Shown: piece after piece, positions 1-64,000 of the stretch | How the letters are laid out: each line of letters begins with the position of its first letter | How positions within the stretch are numbered: the stretch's first letter is position 1 | Assembly: GCA_022410635.1 (NCBI GenBank) | Contig: JAJVDF010000654.1 | Span: 452,951-516,950 of the forward strand | Length of the DNA stretch: 64,000 bases | Origin: Tretioscincus oriximinensis | Taxonomy: Eukaryota; Chordata; Lepidosauria; Squamata; Gymnophthalmidae | Direction: 5' to 3' | The notes under the pieces: generated by a model | Told to the model about the DNA's origin: nothing | Database searches by the model: none | What the model saw: only the letters and a program-made list of their open reading frames with translations | Translations under genes and position numbers: made by a program

Positions 1-757
1 TGCTTTTTAAGCTTCTAAAATTCCCAAAACTCCAGGGACTCTCTCCTGGCAATTTTCTGCCCTTCTTCCTTGGGCTGGAAAGAGGAAGTGACTGAAGGAC
101 CCTTGATGACCCTAGGACCCTTGAGAGTGCTGAGGTGCAACTGGTGGGCCAAGATAGACTACAGCAGGCCCCTCCATTGTCTCATCCACATGCATGTGGA
201 TGGCAGACCCCTATTCCAAGAGTTGAGAACAGGGGAAGGTTTTGGCTTCTCCTTTTGCTTGAGACTGGCCTGATTTTCCAGGGCTCTTCTTAGGTTCCCT
301 TTCTGTCTCTTGCTTGCATAATTTAATCACCTTGGCTGTACTCCAAGTTGCTCTCCGTAAATCAGATTGTTGCCTTTAGACATCATTTTGCAGTTAGCTC
401 TTTCGCTTGTGCTGTTTATTAATTTCGAACATTTCCCCTCTTGAGCTTGTAGACTATATAAAGATTTTTACAGAACAGTGTATGACACACAGTGTATTCT
501 TATTATTTACAGTTAACCTTTTCTGGGAAATGCGATTCTAGTAGAAATGATAGATTAGCACCCAGAATGCATACATTGCTTTCAAAGACTCAAAGGTATT
601 TTGTTATTATTACTACTATTATTAATAACAATATAGTATTAATAGTAGAATATAGTAGAAAATTCAAATTATTATATTTATTATTATTAATAATAATGTA
701 ATATAGTATAATTATAATATAGTATAAGACTCAAACTATATTGTTGTTTGTTATTGT
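1..757. other. Intergenic flank with AT-rich microsatellite
   Basis: No gene was recognised. Positions 590-735 are an AT-rich tract of degenerate TTA/TAA repeats. A few phrases around 130-240 resemble CR1 3' ends and MITE ends but are too short to call. Confidence 0.6.
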
Positions 758-1346
758 GGGACTGGAGAAGGTGCAAAAAACCCCAACAAGTCTGATCAGT
801 GGGCTGGAGAATTTCTCTTATGAAGTCAGGCTGCAACGTCCAGTCCTCTTCAACCTTGAAAGATGGCATTTGAGAGGTGACCTGATTGAAGCATATAAAG
901 ACATGCATAGGATAGGTAATGTGAACAAAGAAAAAAAAATTCCTTATCGCACAGCGCTAGAACAAGGGANAATTTCTTGAAGTTGATGGGCAGAAGAGTT
1001 AGGACAGGCAAGGGAAAGTATTTTTTTTACCCAGAAGAATAATTTACTTCCAGATCAGTAGTAGTTACCATCCTAGATAGCTTTAAGACANGACTAGACA
1101 AGTTCTTGGACACCAAGGGTATAAACAGCTACTAGGATGGATGTCTTGATGCTGCATCTGACATGGAGCAACAGGCAGGATTCCTGAAATGCCACTTGCA
1201 GGGCGTTGAGAACAGTTGAAGATTTTGCTGCCTTCTGTTCCAGGCGGCCCAGGGGCAACTGGTGGGCCACTGTGAGAGACAGAAGGCTGGACTAGATGGG
1301 CTCCGGCCCCATTCAGCAGGGCTCCCCTTATATTCTTATGTTCTTC
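758..1346 (+). mobile_element. CR1 LINE 3' fragment (TTCTTATG-tail type)
   Basis: Contains the degenerate reverse-transcriptase C-terminus (LEKVQ...SGLENFSYEVRLQR) and the typical 3' end with GACTAGATGGGCTC, closing in CTTATATTCTTATGTTCTT. It is broken by stops and n characters. Confidence 0.8.
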
Positions 1347-1354
1347 ATGAGATC

Positions 1355-1600
1355 TAGCTTNCATAAATTTATGGAAGCCAATTATATCTATGGCTACTAG
1401 CATAGGTGTCTTGATACTGCTTCTGGGNTGGAGTATTAGCCAGTATTCCTGAAATACCACTTGCAAAGAGCTGAGAACTGGTGAGGATTTTGTCTTCGTC
1501 TGCAATTAATGGGCCAAGGTGTGAGACAGAAGGCTGGACTAATGGGCTCTTGCTCAGATCAAGCAGGGATCCTCTTAATGTTCTTGCGTTCTTAAATTCC
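1355..1600 (+). mobile_element. CR1 LINE 3' end, second partial copy
   Basis: Directly follows the copy at 758-1346 and repeats its last 250 bp in diverged form (ATGGAAGCCAA, GAGACAGAAGGCTGGACTA, final TTCTTGCGTTCTTA). Confidence 0.7.
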
Positions 1601-2159
1601 AGTCTGCATGTTTTGAGGGCTTCTTTTGGTCTTCTACCAAGACTATGATCAGTTATGAAACCAAAAGATAGATGGGTTTTATTTTTGGGTGCATGAATGA
1701 TGTACATACTCTTCCCTGCTGTCACTTTTTTCCTGGAGCTCAGAAACGGAACAGGAAGAGGCCCCTGTATTGAAACTGGTATTTCCTGGCCACATATCAT
1801 TGACAGACGGGATTTTCTGAGGCCCAAACTGGGGCAATTCATATTCATGCTAATTTACATATTCATGAATATGCAAATCACACAACATGCATACCCCTCC
1901 GAAATCCCTGCCCAATCCACGAAACATGTGAGAATTTTTCAAAATGCGTGAGAAATTTGAATTTTTAATTTTGTTTACTGAGGGAAGGGAGCTGGTCCTG
2001 GTTGCCAGAACCCCCAGTGGTGGTGCAGTCAATTTTCTTTTAAAAAAATATTTTCCTCAGCAAAACATGAGAAATCACCTCCCACACGAGGGCGGGGTAC
2101 AGACCCCCAAACCAGGTTCCCATCATCTGGTCAGCCTATACATGTCACCATAACCAGGC
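1601..2159. other. Intergenic, no recognised feature
   Basis: I see no gene, RNA or repeat that I can name here. It contains an ATTCATGAATATG-type short palindrome near 1860. Confidence 0.5.
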
Positions 2160-2372
2160 CAAGAGAGCCAGTTTGGTGTAGTGGTTAGAGCGTTGGACTC
2201 GTCCCTGGTAGTCTCCTGGTTCAATTCCCTACTCCTTCACGAAAGCCAGCTGGGTGACCTTGGGCCAGTCACAGGTCTCTGAATTCTCTCAGCTATGTGC
2301 ACCTTCCTATGGGTGGCCACCCTGAGACCTGCGGGTATAGGGCGNGATGCAAGTTCANATAAATAAATAAGA
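2160..2372 (+). mobile_element. tRNA-derived SINE, Sauria-like
   Basis: The head GTTTGGTGTAGTGGTTAGAG contains a tRNA-like A box and CTGGTTCAATTCC a B box. The body GCTGGGTGACCTTGGGCCAG is typical of squamate SINEs. The 3' end has a GGGTATAGGGCG motif and an AAATAAATAA tail. Confidence 0.75.
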
Positions 2373-2411
2373 CATAAGGAGAGAGGTGGAAAAAAAAGAC
2401 AGATGCTTCCA

Positions 2412-3942
2412 TCCCTTCATCATTTTCTACTTTATTACTTCAAATTAACAACCACGATAAAGCTCAAAAAAGTCCAATATTTACACAGGAAAAAAGTACA
2501 AAATCCCCCCCAAAGTTCTTCAAGGTTTTTTTTTCTGTTTTTTTTTTTAAATTACAAAGTAATAAAAAGTTTTTTTTCCTTTAATTAAAAAAAAAAAAAG
2601 ACAGAAAGAGAGAGAAAAATACAGACACAATGAGCAAGGGAAATAAATTAGGGGGAAATAGAAGAGCTGTGTTAAATAGAAATTAAGAACAAACCAACCC
2701 CAAATCAGCCCAGGCCCAACATTTCCCCTGTTTTCACACACTGTCCGAATGTTAAAATCGTGCACCAAGCTGAGAAATCGGGAGGGCGTGGCAAACCACG
2801 GTTGTGATGCAAAAACCCAGAACGAACCGGTTTCTGGAGTAAATAATAATTAAAAACAAAAGAGAAACACAGGAAGAGGGCACGGAGAAGGAACTGAGGG
2901 GAACTTATCCCGCGGGAGGAAGTTGTGCCCCTGAATTCGGCCGTCGTCAAAACACCGGTACAGCACAGGGAACGACCGCCTGCAAGGACGCCACACGCCT
3001 TTCCCACNCAGCGCCTCCCCCTTTCCCTCCACGCATTGCCCAGCTCCCGAGGAAGGGGGAAATAATTAAAACAATAAAACAATAAAAAACAAACAAAATA
3101 ACCCTAAACACACGCAAATTAAGTTTAGCTTTGCTTTGAAGAGGAATCCACTCGCCTGCAGGTTACGTATTTCCACATCCTTCATATTCACGCCCGACTC
3201 GCACAAGGCCCGTCTCCACCAACAAACCGTCCATCCTTCACACGTGCCNGCAGCGGTGCTCGCATTGTTCACTTGATCGCCATGCCTGCAACGGCGCCCG
3301 GCGTGCCCACGAACACGCAGGGGGCCACCGGCGCTCCGTCTCCCCCAGGAAAGAATGTCCAAGGACAGGCGGCCCGATGCTTCCCACGCAGGCATCGCCA
3401 GCTCAGTCGGAAGTCGATCTTCAAATCAAGGTCAATTCGGCTCCTGTCACTGCCGGGTCTGGAATTTTTAAAGTTTCCTGTAAACGCCGCTGTTCCCGCC
3501 TCCCCAAAGGAATTTTTAAAAATATGCTGGAAACCATTTCGTCTTACACAATCACTTAAAAAACAAGAGCCAAGGGGTATTTGTGTCGGGGTTTTTTTCC
3601 GTTTTCCTGAACAATACAAACAAGATCAGAAAGGTGAGTGGGGAGCGGGGGTGGCCGGCAGCCGTGGCCTGCTGGTGTGAAATGGCGCAAGACGTATGGA
3701 GACGGAGCTGCGCGTTTGCAGCCGTGGGGCTTCTGCCGAGGCTCCTGCGTCCGTCGCTGTTTGTCAAAAGGCAACTGGGCTCGGGAACGCAGGCAGCCAC
3801 CTCGGAAAAGGCAGGGCGGCTCTTCTCCTCGTCGCCGGCAAAAAAGAAATTGGTTTTTTGTGTTGGTTTTTTTTTCTCCTTTTTTAATGTTTTTTTTTTT
3901 TTGTTATTCGGTTTTTAAAAGAAAAAAAATACAGTGAAGACA
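2412..3942 (-). other. CSNK1E: CSNK1E terminal 3' UTR exon
   Basis: The acceptor CTTTCTAG|TGTCTTC starts an exon that follows the GCTTAG donor at 6176. The joined sequence CTTAGTGTCTTCACTG agrees with what I remember of the mammalian CSNK1E 3' UTR. About 1.5 kb long, it contains A- and T-homopolymers near both ends and an unusually CpG-rich middle (about 2880-3830). It ends shortly after AATAAA at 2436-2431. The exact cleavage site is inferred. Confidence 0.82.
2431..2436 (-). terminator. CSNK1E: CSNK1E polyadenylation signal AATAAA
   Basis: Canonical AATAAA on the minus strand, preceded by a TTAATTTGAAGT context. Cleavage is expected 10-30 nt further on, near 2405-2420. It is the only canonical signal noticed near the low-coordinate end of the 3' UTR exon. 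Confidence 0.75.
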
Positions 3943-4049
3943 CTAGAAAGGAAAAGAAAAAGGAAATTTGTTAGGACATTTTCCCTTTGGGTAGGTCTTA
4001 ATATTATCCTGAAAACACTCGTGGAATCTGCAAGGGCTTTTATCTGGCG

Positions 4050-4242
4050 GTCTCCTGGTTCGATTCCATAGCCCTCCAGGAAGCCAGCTGGGGGATCTTG
4101 GGCCAATCAGAGTTCTTCGGAACTCTCTCAGCCTTGCCTACATCACAGGCCGTCTATGGTGGAGAAAGCAACAAAAGCAATGTTGGCCACCCAGAGACCT
4201 TTGGGTATAGGGCGGGGCACAAGTGCAAATAAGTAAATAAAA
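4050..4242 (+). mobile_element. Sauria-like SINE, 5' truncated
   Basis: Shares the B box (CTGGTTCGATTCC), the GCTGGGGGATCTTGGGCCAA body and the GGGTATAGGGCGGGGCACAAG end with the copy at 2160. It lies in the 3' UTR intron of CSNK1E. Confidence 0.7.
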
Positions 4243-4350
4243 TCCCCATTCAATTCAAGGGATGTTGTGCAGGAGTGAGTCTTGATGGGGATGTGTCTTT
4301 GTGTTTATTGCAGAAAATATTCTAATTTGTTTTAGTCACCACCTCTTAGA

Positions 4351-4775
4351 AAAGATATTGTGGAACTAGAAAAGGTGCAAAAAAGGGGAACGAGGATGAT
4401 CACNGGGCTGGAACGCCTCCCTTATGAAATCAGGTTGCAATGTCTAGGTCTTTCCATCCTTGAAAGGCAGTATTTAAGTGGAAATGCGCTTGGAAAATGT
4501 ATTGCTCTATCACCCAATACTAGGACTAGAGGACGTTCCTTAAAGCCAATGGGTGGAAGAGTTGAGACAGGCAAGGAAAAGTTATTTTTTTATAATCCAA
4601 AAGGTCAAGAAATTTACTTCCAAAAGAGGTGGTGGTTCTAGAAGCCTTCATAGCTCTAAGAGAGGTTTAGACAAATNAATGGAAGCGAAGTATAGCAATA
4701 GCTACTAGGATGGATGCCTTGAACTTGCCTCCAGGGTTGGAGTAACAGGCAGGATCCCTGAAATGCAGGCATTTG
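4351..4775 (+). mobile_element. CR1 LINE 3' fragment
   Basis: Encodes a decayed LEKVQKRGTRMI / LERLPYEIRLQ segment, followed by the non-coding 3' region. It stops before the octamer tail. Confidence 0.75.
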
Positions 4776-5282
4776 AGAGCTTTGTATTTATGAGATCATG
4801 AATAAAAACCTCTCCTTACAAACAGAAATGACCCAAAAAGTTTTTTGCTCATGGGCAAAGGGTCTCCTCTTTAGTGAAAACGTCCTAACATATTCTTCAT
4901 ATCTGCAAATCTTGACATTCTTTACAAACCACTTTCCCAACAGTTATTGGTGCATAAAGTAACAGGAGAAGAGAAGGAGGAAGCTCCAACTGCCCTTGGA
5001 ATCAAGGGCAGGCTAGCTGCATGGACACCCTCTTGCAGTGTCCTTGGCAAGGATAATGTTGCCATTTGCCAAATGTCTCTCCTAGGACTGAGCTGAGAGA
5101 TTCTATGAATATCTCCACCAAGTGGTCCCTTTGTTAAAACATCTAAAACAATAAAATCCAAAAGATCATCACTCTGAGTAATCCCAGTGGACAGACAAGC
5201 TGTCNATCACTTCAAAAAAGATGTGACTGGACAGGGAGGGAGAATCCCACCCCGTACAAATAGATTCGAGGATGCTGGGATC

Positions 5283-5645
5283 TAGGATCCTAGTAGCTGC
5301 TTATACTCTTGGCTTCTATGAACTTGTCTAATCCTGTCTTAAAGCTATCCAGGCTGCTAGCTACCACCACCTCTTCTGAGAGTAAATTACAAAGGCTGAT
5401 GACCCTCTGTGTGAAAAAATACTTTCCTTTGTCTGTCCTCATTTTTCTGCCCATCCGTTTCAAGGAATGCCCCCTAGTCCTAGTGTTGTGTGATAAAATA
5501 ATACACTTCAATCAGGTCCTCTTTTAAACACCGTCTTTCAAGGCTGAAGAAGCCCAGACGCTGCAGCCAGATTTTANAAAGGAGGTGCTCCAGCCCTTCA
5601 ATCATTCTTATTGCCCTTTTGTGTACCTTCTCTAGTTCCACAAGC
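5283..5645 (-). mobile_element. CR1 LINE 3' fragment
   Basis: Minus-strand copy of the same 3' region: on the plus strand CTTGTCTAATCCTGTCTTAA, then GACCCTCTGTGTGAAAAAAT, and the decayed RT end near 5640. Confidence 0.75.
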
Positions 5646-6175
5646 TAGGAAGGGAAGCAGCCCACAAGTATGTGGGGTGGGGGTGGGGGGGGGCTGAGCT
5701 GAGCTGAGGCGAGTGAATAGCCAGCAGCAGCTCAACTAGCGCTGGCAGAACAACGGGAGGAGGGGGGCAGAAAAGCAGCACCGGCAGGAAGGGGGAAATG
5801 GAAAATGACCGCTAGGAGGTCATCCCATCCACATATAAATGGTTTGTTTCCAGAATTAAGACCAACAGTGGTTGTGCATTTCAAGCAGGTAGTCCTGGTA
5901 GTGTGAATGGAGCCTTAGGGACAAATGTTTTTAAACGAGTAAAATGAACAGTTCGCTCATCATTCAGCACTTGTCCAAGTGTCGGCTCCATTGATAACCG
6001 AAACTACTCGAGCTTTAATCTATGGCTCTGCCAATATCTGAACTATTGTTTGCTGATGGTCCTTTTGACTTTAAGAACTAATTGCTTAGATGGAGAAAAG
6101 ACGCAGGCCAACCTATGAAGCTGTGGCTACACGGGCAGGAAGTAGTTCTGTTACCAATAAGAGAGAGATACTCAC
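5646..6175. other. Intron sequence, G-rich start, otherwise unremarkable
   Basis: A run of G tracts at about 5676-5693 followed by GAGCTGAGCTGAG repeats could form a quadruplex on the plus strand. The rest, up to the donor at 6176, shows no recognised element. Confidence 0.45.
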
Positions 6176-6207
6176 CTAAGCAAACACTGGTCTGGTGGAA
6201 CCGATCT

Positions 6208-61134
<54,927 letters not shown>

Positions 61135-61221
61135 AATTCGTTTGCCCTGTGAATGAAGAAGGAACAGAGTAAGATTACAAAGGTATATTGAGTGGATTTT
61201 AATACTTGAATTAACTATCTT

Positions 61222-61272
61222 GGTTGGACCTGATGGTCCTGGGAGTCCCTTCCAACTCTATGATTCTATGAC
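61222..61272 (+). mobile_element. CR1 LINE 3' tip (GATTCTATG-tail type)
   Basis: TTGGACCTGATGGTCCTGGG, then CCCTTCCAACTCTATGATTC and TATGAC. It lies 75 bp upstream of the start-codon exon in transcript terms. Confidence 0.9.
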
Positions 61273-64000
61273 TGATTCAGGCCACCTATGAAAATTTGAG
61301 CTTTGTTTTTAGGTAGGAAAAGGGTCCAGACTGAATGATGCAACATCTTAGGTAACATCCTGCCCCTGAAACATAAAAGATCCAAAACCTTTAATTGAAT
61401 GAAAAGGAGCCAATTTTTTTTAATCACAGTTGTAGGAAAGATGTTGAAGAGCTTGACTCAGGATGACAATAGTGTTAGTCACCTGAATTAGTACCTTTAA
61501 CTCCAAAATCAAAGTACATTGCAAATCTAAAAGCTTATTCNCTTAGAAACAAGTCATGTTCACAACAGGGTGATAGGTTTTAGCATGTTTAGAACTCCAA
61601 AGCTAGTCTCTCTCAAAAAACATGACCCAGATTGATAAAGAGGTCTGACATTTCCNATCAGCTGAACTCAAAAGGCTGTTCCAGAATCATTCCAGAGTTC
61701 ATTCGGGATGAGCAGAGAATTATTCCTATTTTTGTTCTATCCAGAACACTGTAATGACAATGTGCTTCTAAAGACGTTATAGTGATTCAAGTTAGTCCAC
61801 TCCAGTTTTCACAGTTCTGCAACCAGTTCGAGGACAAAGCCACTTATCCATGTTCCCAAAAGAAAGAAACTTGACTGGCAGTAAAATGTGGCTACTCAGA
61901 TGTTCCTGCAGCTCCATCATCCTTTATCACTGATCTTACAANCTGGTGGAGCAGAGGGGTGCTGGTTCAATTCCCAGCTTCTCCTCAGAAATAGGCAACG
62001 TCAAACCACTTCTATATTCTTGCCAAGAAAACTGTATTAAGTTTTTTGGTGGAATCCAAAACCAATCCAATACATGGAAGACCATAATTTGGCCAGTTCT
62101 ACAGTTTGGGCCTACTGTGCTTTTCAAAATTATACACAATCCAAGCCTTGCTGTCTTTGGCTCCTCTGACAAAAATAATCTCTTTGCAGAGAATTGTGAA
62201 TACTCTTACCATGAATGGTCACCATCTCATGTTTTCCCTTTTCACAAGAGAAATCCTAACCCAAGCATCACTATATGCTTTAACAGAACATNATATAGCT
62301 TAAACATACAGTCTAGTTACCCAAAGCAAACCGTTAGATGGAGTCTTTTTAGTACTTCATGCATTTAATATCCTCTGGTTTATTTATCTATGGGTACTAC
62401 AAAACCATTTTCTCTCATTTTTAAAATTCAAACAGAATACACAATGGAAAAACATAAAAATCAAAGGAANTACAGGCAGTCTTCTCTTGAGACTGAGAAT
62501 ATCCTACTTTTATAAAAGTATGATGTCACATGCGTTCAACTTTGAGTTTACACTGCTCACAAGACAATATAAGGCAAGGGTCTGCAATTACAAAGAACCA
62601 CCAGAAATTATTCTGGGGAGATTTAATACTGAAAGGTAAAGAGTTTTTAGTAGGCTTCCTGGCCAAGCCTGTGCAATAGCTTGATCACAGAGGAGTGCAA
62701 AACAGAGGCCAGCTGGTAACCCACCACATAGAAGGGGGATTTGACTCCAGGTCACTGAAGGCCCAGCTGTTCCACTGTGTTTTTCAGCCGCTTGTGACCT
62801 TCTAACTTTCTACAACAGGCCTTGTTACCGAGGTATCTAGTACAAACCTACAAGAATACATCAACTGGCTGGCTTTCCATTTTTATTAAAGCAACTGGTG
62901 GTTTTATTTTACCACTAAGCAAACCCAACAGAAATAATTTAAGGCACATCCATTCTAGATGATAAATCCGAGCTACTTATTCCCATTCTATAAGCCCAAT
63001 TTAAAGATTCTCAGAGTCAAGGGTTTAGGAAAATCCAGGCAAATATCTCAGGGTGGGAGGCAGTAAAATCAGCCCACATCAAGGGCAAAGGACATGCATA
63101 GACAACACCTGAATTGGTGTTTTTATTGGGAAAGTCTTCACGTGGAAAAGACCTTCCGAAGTTTTAGTAGCTTCAAAGAGGAAATTTCAGCAGGTGTAGC
63201 CAATCTTCCAGGTAACACCTGCTGAACTTCATTTTCCAATTAGGGTTAAGAGAAAGGGGACATCTTGCCTTCTTTCCTATATATGACAACCCCAACTGTA
63301 GGAGAACCACCACTCCATTGTCTTATCAGGCTTTTGTCCCTCGTACTCAAAGACTCAAAACAAGGGGGAAATAGTAAAATAACTTCCCCATTTGTAACCC
63401 TGAGTAGGAAGCACGCCAAAANATAACTTGCTCTCTTGCTTTCAGCATTGATTCCCCCACATCAGCCTAATGGCCACACTGCACGAGTGGCTGTTTATTA
63501 TATATTCATATGCCATTCTCTCTCAGCACATGGAATCGGNACTCTCTAAAGCCATAATCCAGCTAGCAGTGTACAGGCGCACATACACTCACCAAGCCCA
63601 TTATGAATTATGTAAATACAGTATATACAATCACATTATATAAACATGTACACACACAGCGTAACCCCTGATTGTTTGGATTTCAGCTCAGACCTCAGTC
63701 TTTTATACAGACCCCCACATCCCTCTCCCTTTTCTCAAATATATTGTAAATAGAAAGAGGCTGCACAGGTTAGTTTTGCTTGAATAAACCGGAATCGCCA
63801 ACGCTCCTGGGGACACTGTAGGCAAGACTGCAAGAGGTGACCAGATACATAATGGATGCTCTGACGTTGGAAGAGAGAAATGGGTTATTTTTTATGCTGG
63901 TCAGAATGGCAGATAAAAACTACGCGATTCCCTTTAAAAAAAAAATTAAAATTTCTAAAACATAGCATTTGTTCTCTGCTTTTCCTTCCTTAATTCCCTC
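61273..64000. other. First intron of CSNK1E (part), no promoter seen
   Basis: No CpG-rich segment, 5' UTR exon or repeat that I can name. The promoter and first exon therefore probably lie beyond 64000. Confidence 0.45.

Noticed and set aside
1..2411. Neighbouring gene downstream of CSNK1E
   Set aside because: In mammals TMEM184B lies on this side, but no exon of it or any other gene could be recognised in the 2.4 kb present.
5676..5693. A functional G-quadruplex regulatory site
   Set aside because: Only one long G tract with a short neighbour. No position near a promoter or splice site supports function.
61147..64000. CSNK1E promoter or first exon within the window
   Set aside because: No CpG-rich block, 5' splice donor in a plausible context, or initiator region was recognised.

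Overview
The window is vertebrate nuclear DNA. It is AT-rich, intron-dominated and dense in interspersed repeats. The mix of elements points to a squamate reptile (lizard or snake): many CR1 LINEs with octamer tails, a second LINE with an L2-like C-terminus, L1-like fragments, tRNA-headed SINEs resembling Sauria SINE, Helitrons and hAT-type MITEs. The species cannot be named from the sequence alone. Scattered single n characters look like gap joins in a draft assembly.

One protein-coding gene was recognised. It lies on the minus strand and fills most of the window: casein kinase 1 epsilon (CSNK1E). All nine coding exons are present (61134 down to 6208). They join in frame at consensus splice sites to give 416 codons, the length known for the mammalian protein. 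The start codon is in the exon at 61059-61146, whose acceptor shows that at least one further 5' non-coding exon lies upstream, probably beyond 64000. The stop codon is followed 32 nt later by a splice junction. The last exon (about 2412-3942) is entirely 3' UTR and ends at an AATAAA signal. Epsilon is distinguished from the close paralogue delta by the N-terminal GNKYR, the SIKWCGAEG motif and the C-terminal SVPFDHLGK end.

Layout from low to high coordinates: 1-2411 is the intergenic flank downstream of CSNK1E (two CR1 3' ends and a SINE). 2412-3942 is the CpG-rich 3' UTR exon. 3943-9935 holds coding exons 9 to 5 with short introns. 9936-28203 is an 18 kb intron. 28204-36570 carries coding exons 4, 3 and 2. 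36571-61058 is a 24 kb intron. 61059-61146 is the start-codon exon, and 61147-64000 belongs to the first intron.

The introns are a record of repeat activity: nested LINE and SINE insertions, three Helitron-like elements with matching ends, two hAT-like MITEs with 8-bp target duplications, and a family of fold-back elements. The most unusual item is a 230-bp open fragment of a class I alpha-mannosidase (MAN1A1-like) coding sequence at about 31586-31815. It sits inside a SINE and ends in the octamer tail of CR1, which suggests a CR1-driven template-switch retrocopy. No RNA genes, CRISPR arrays or prokaryotic features were seen, and no second gene was recognised.
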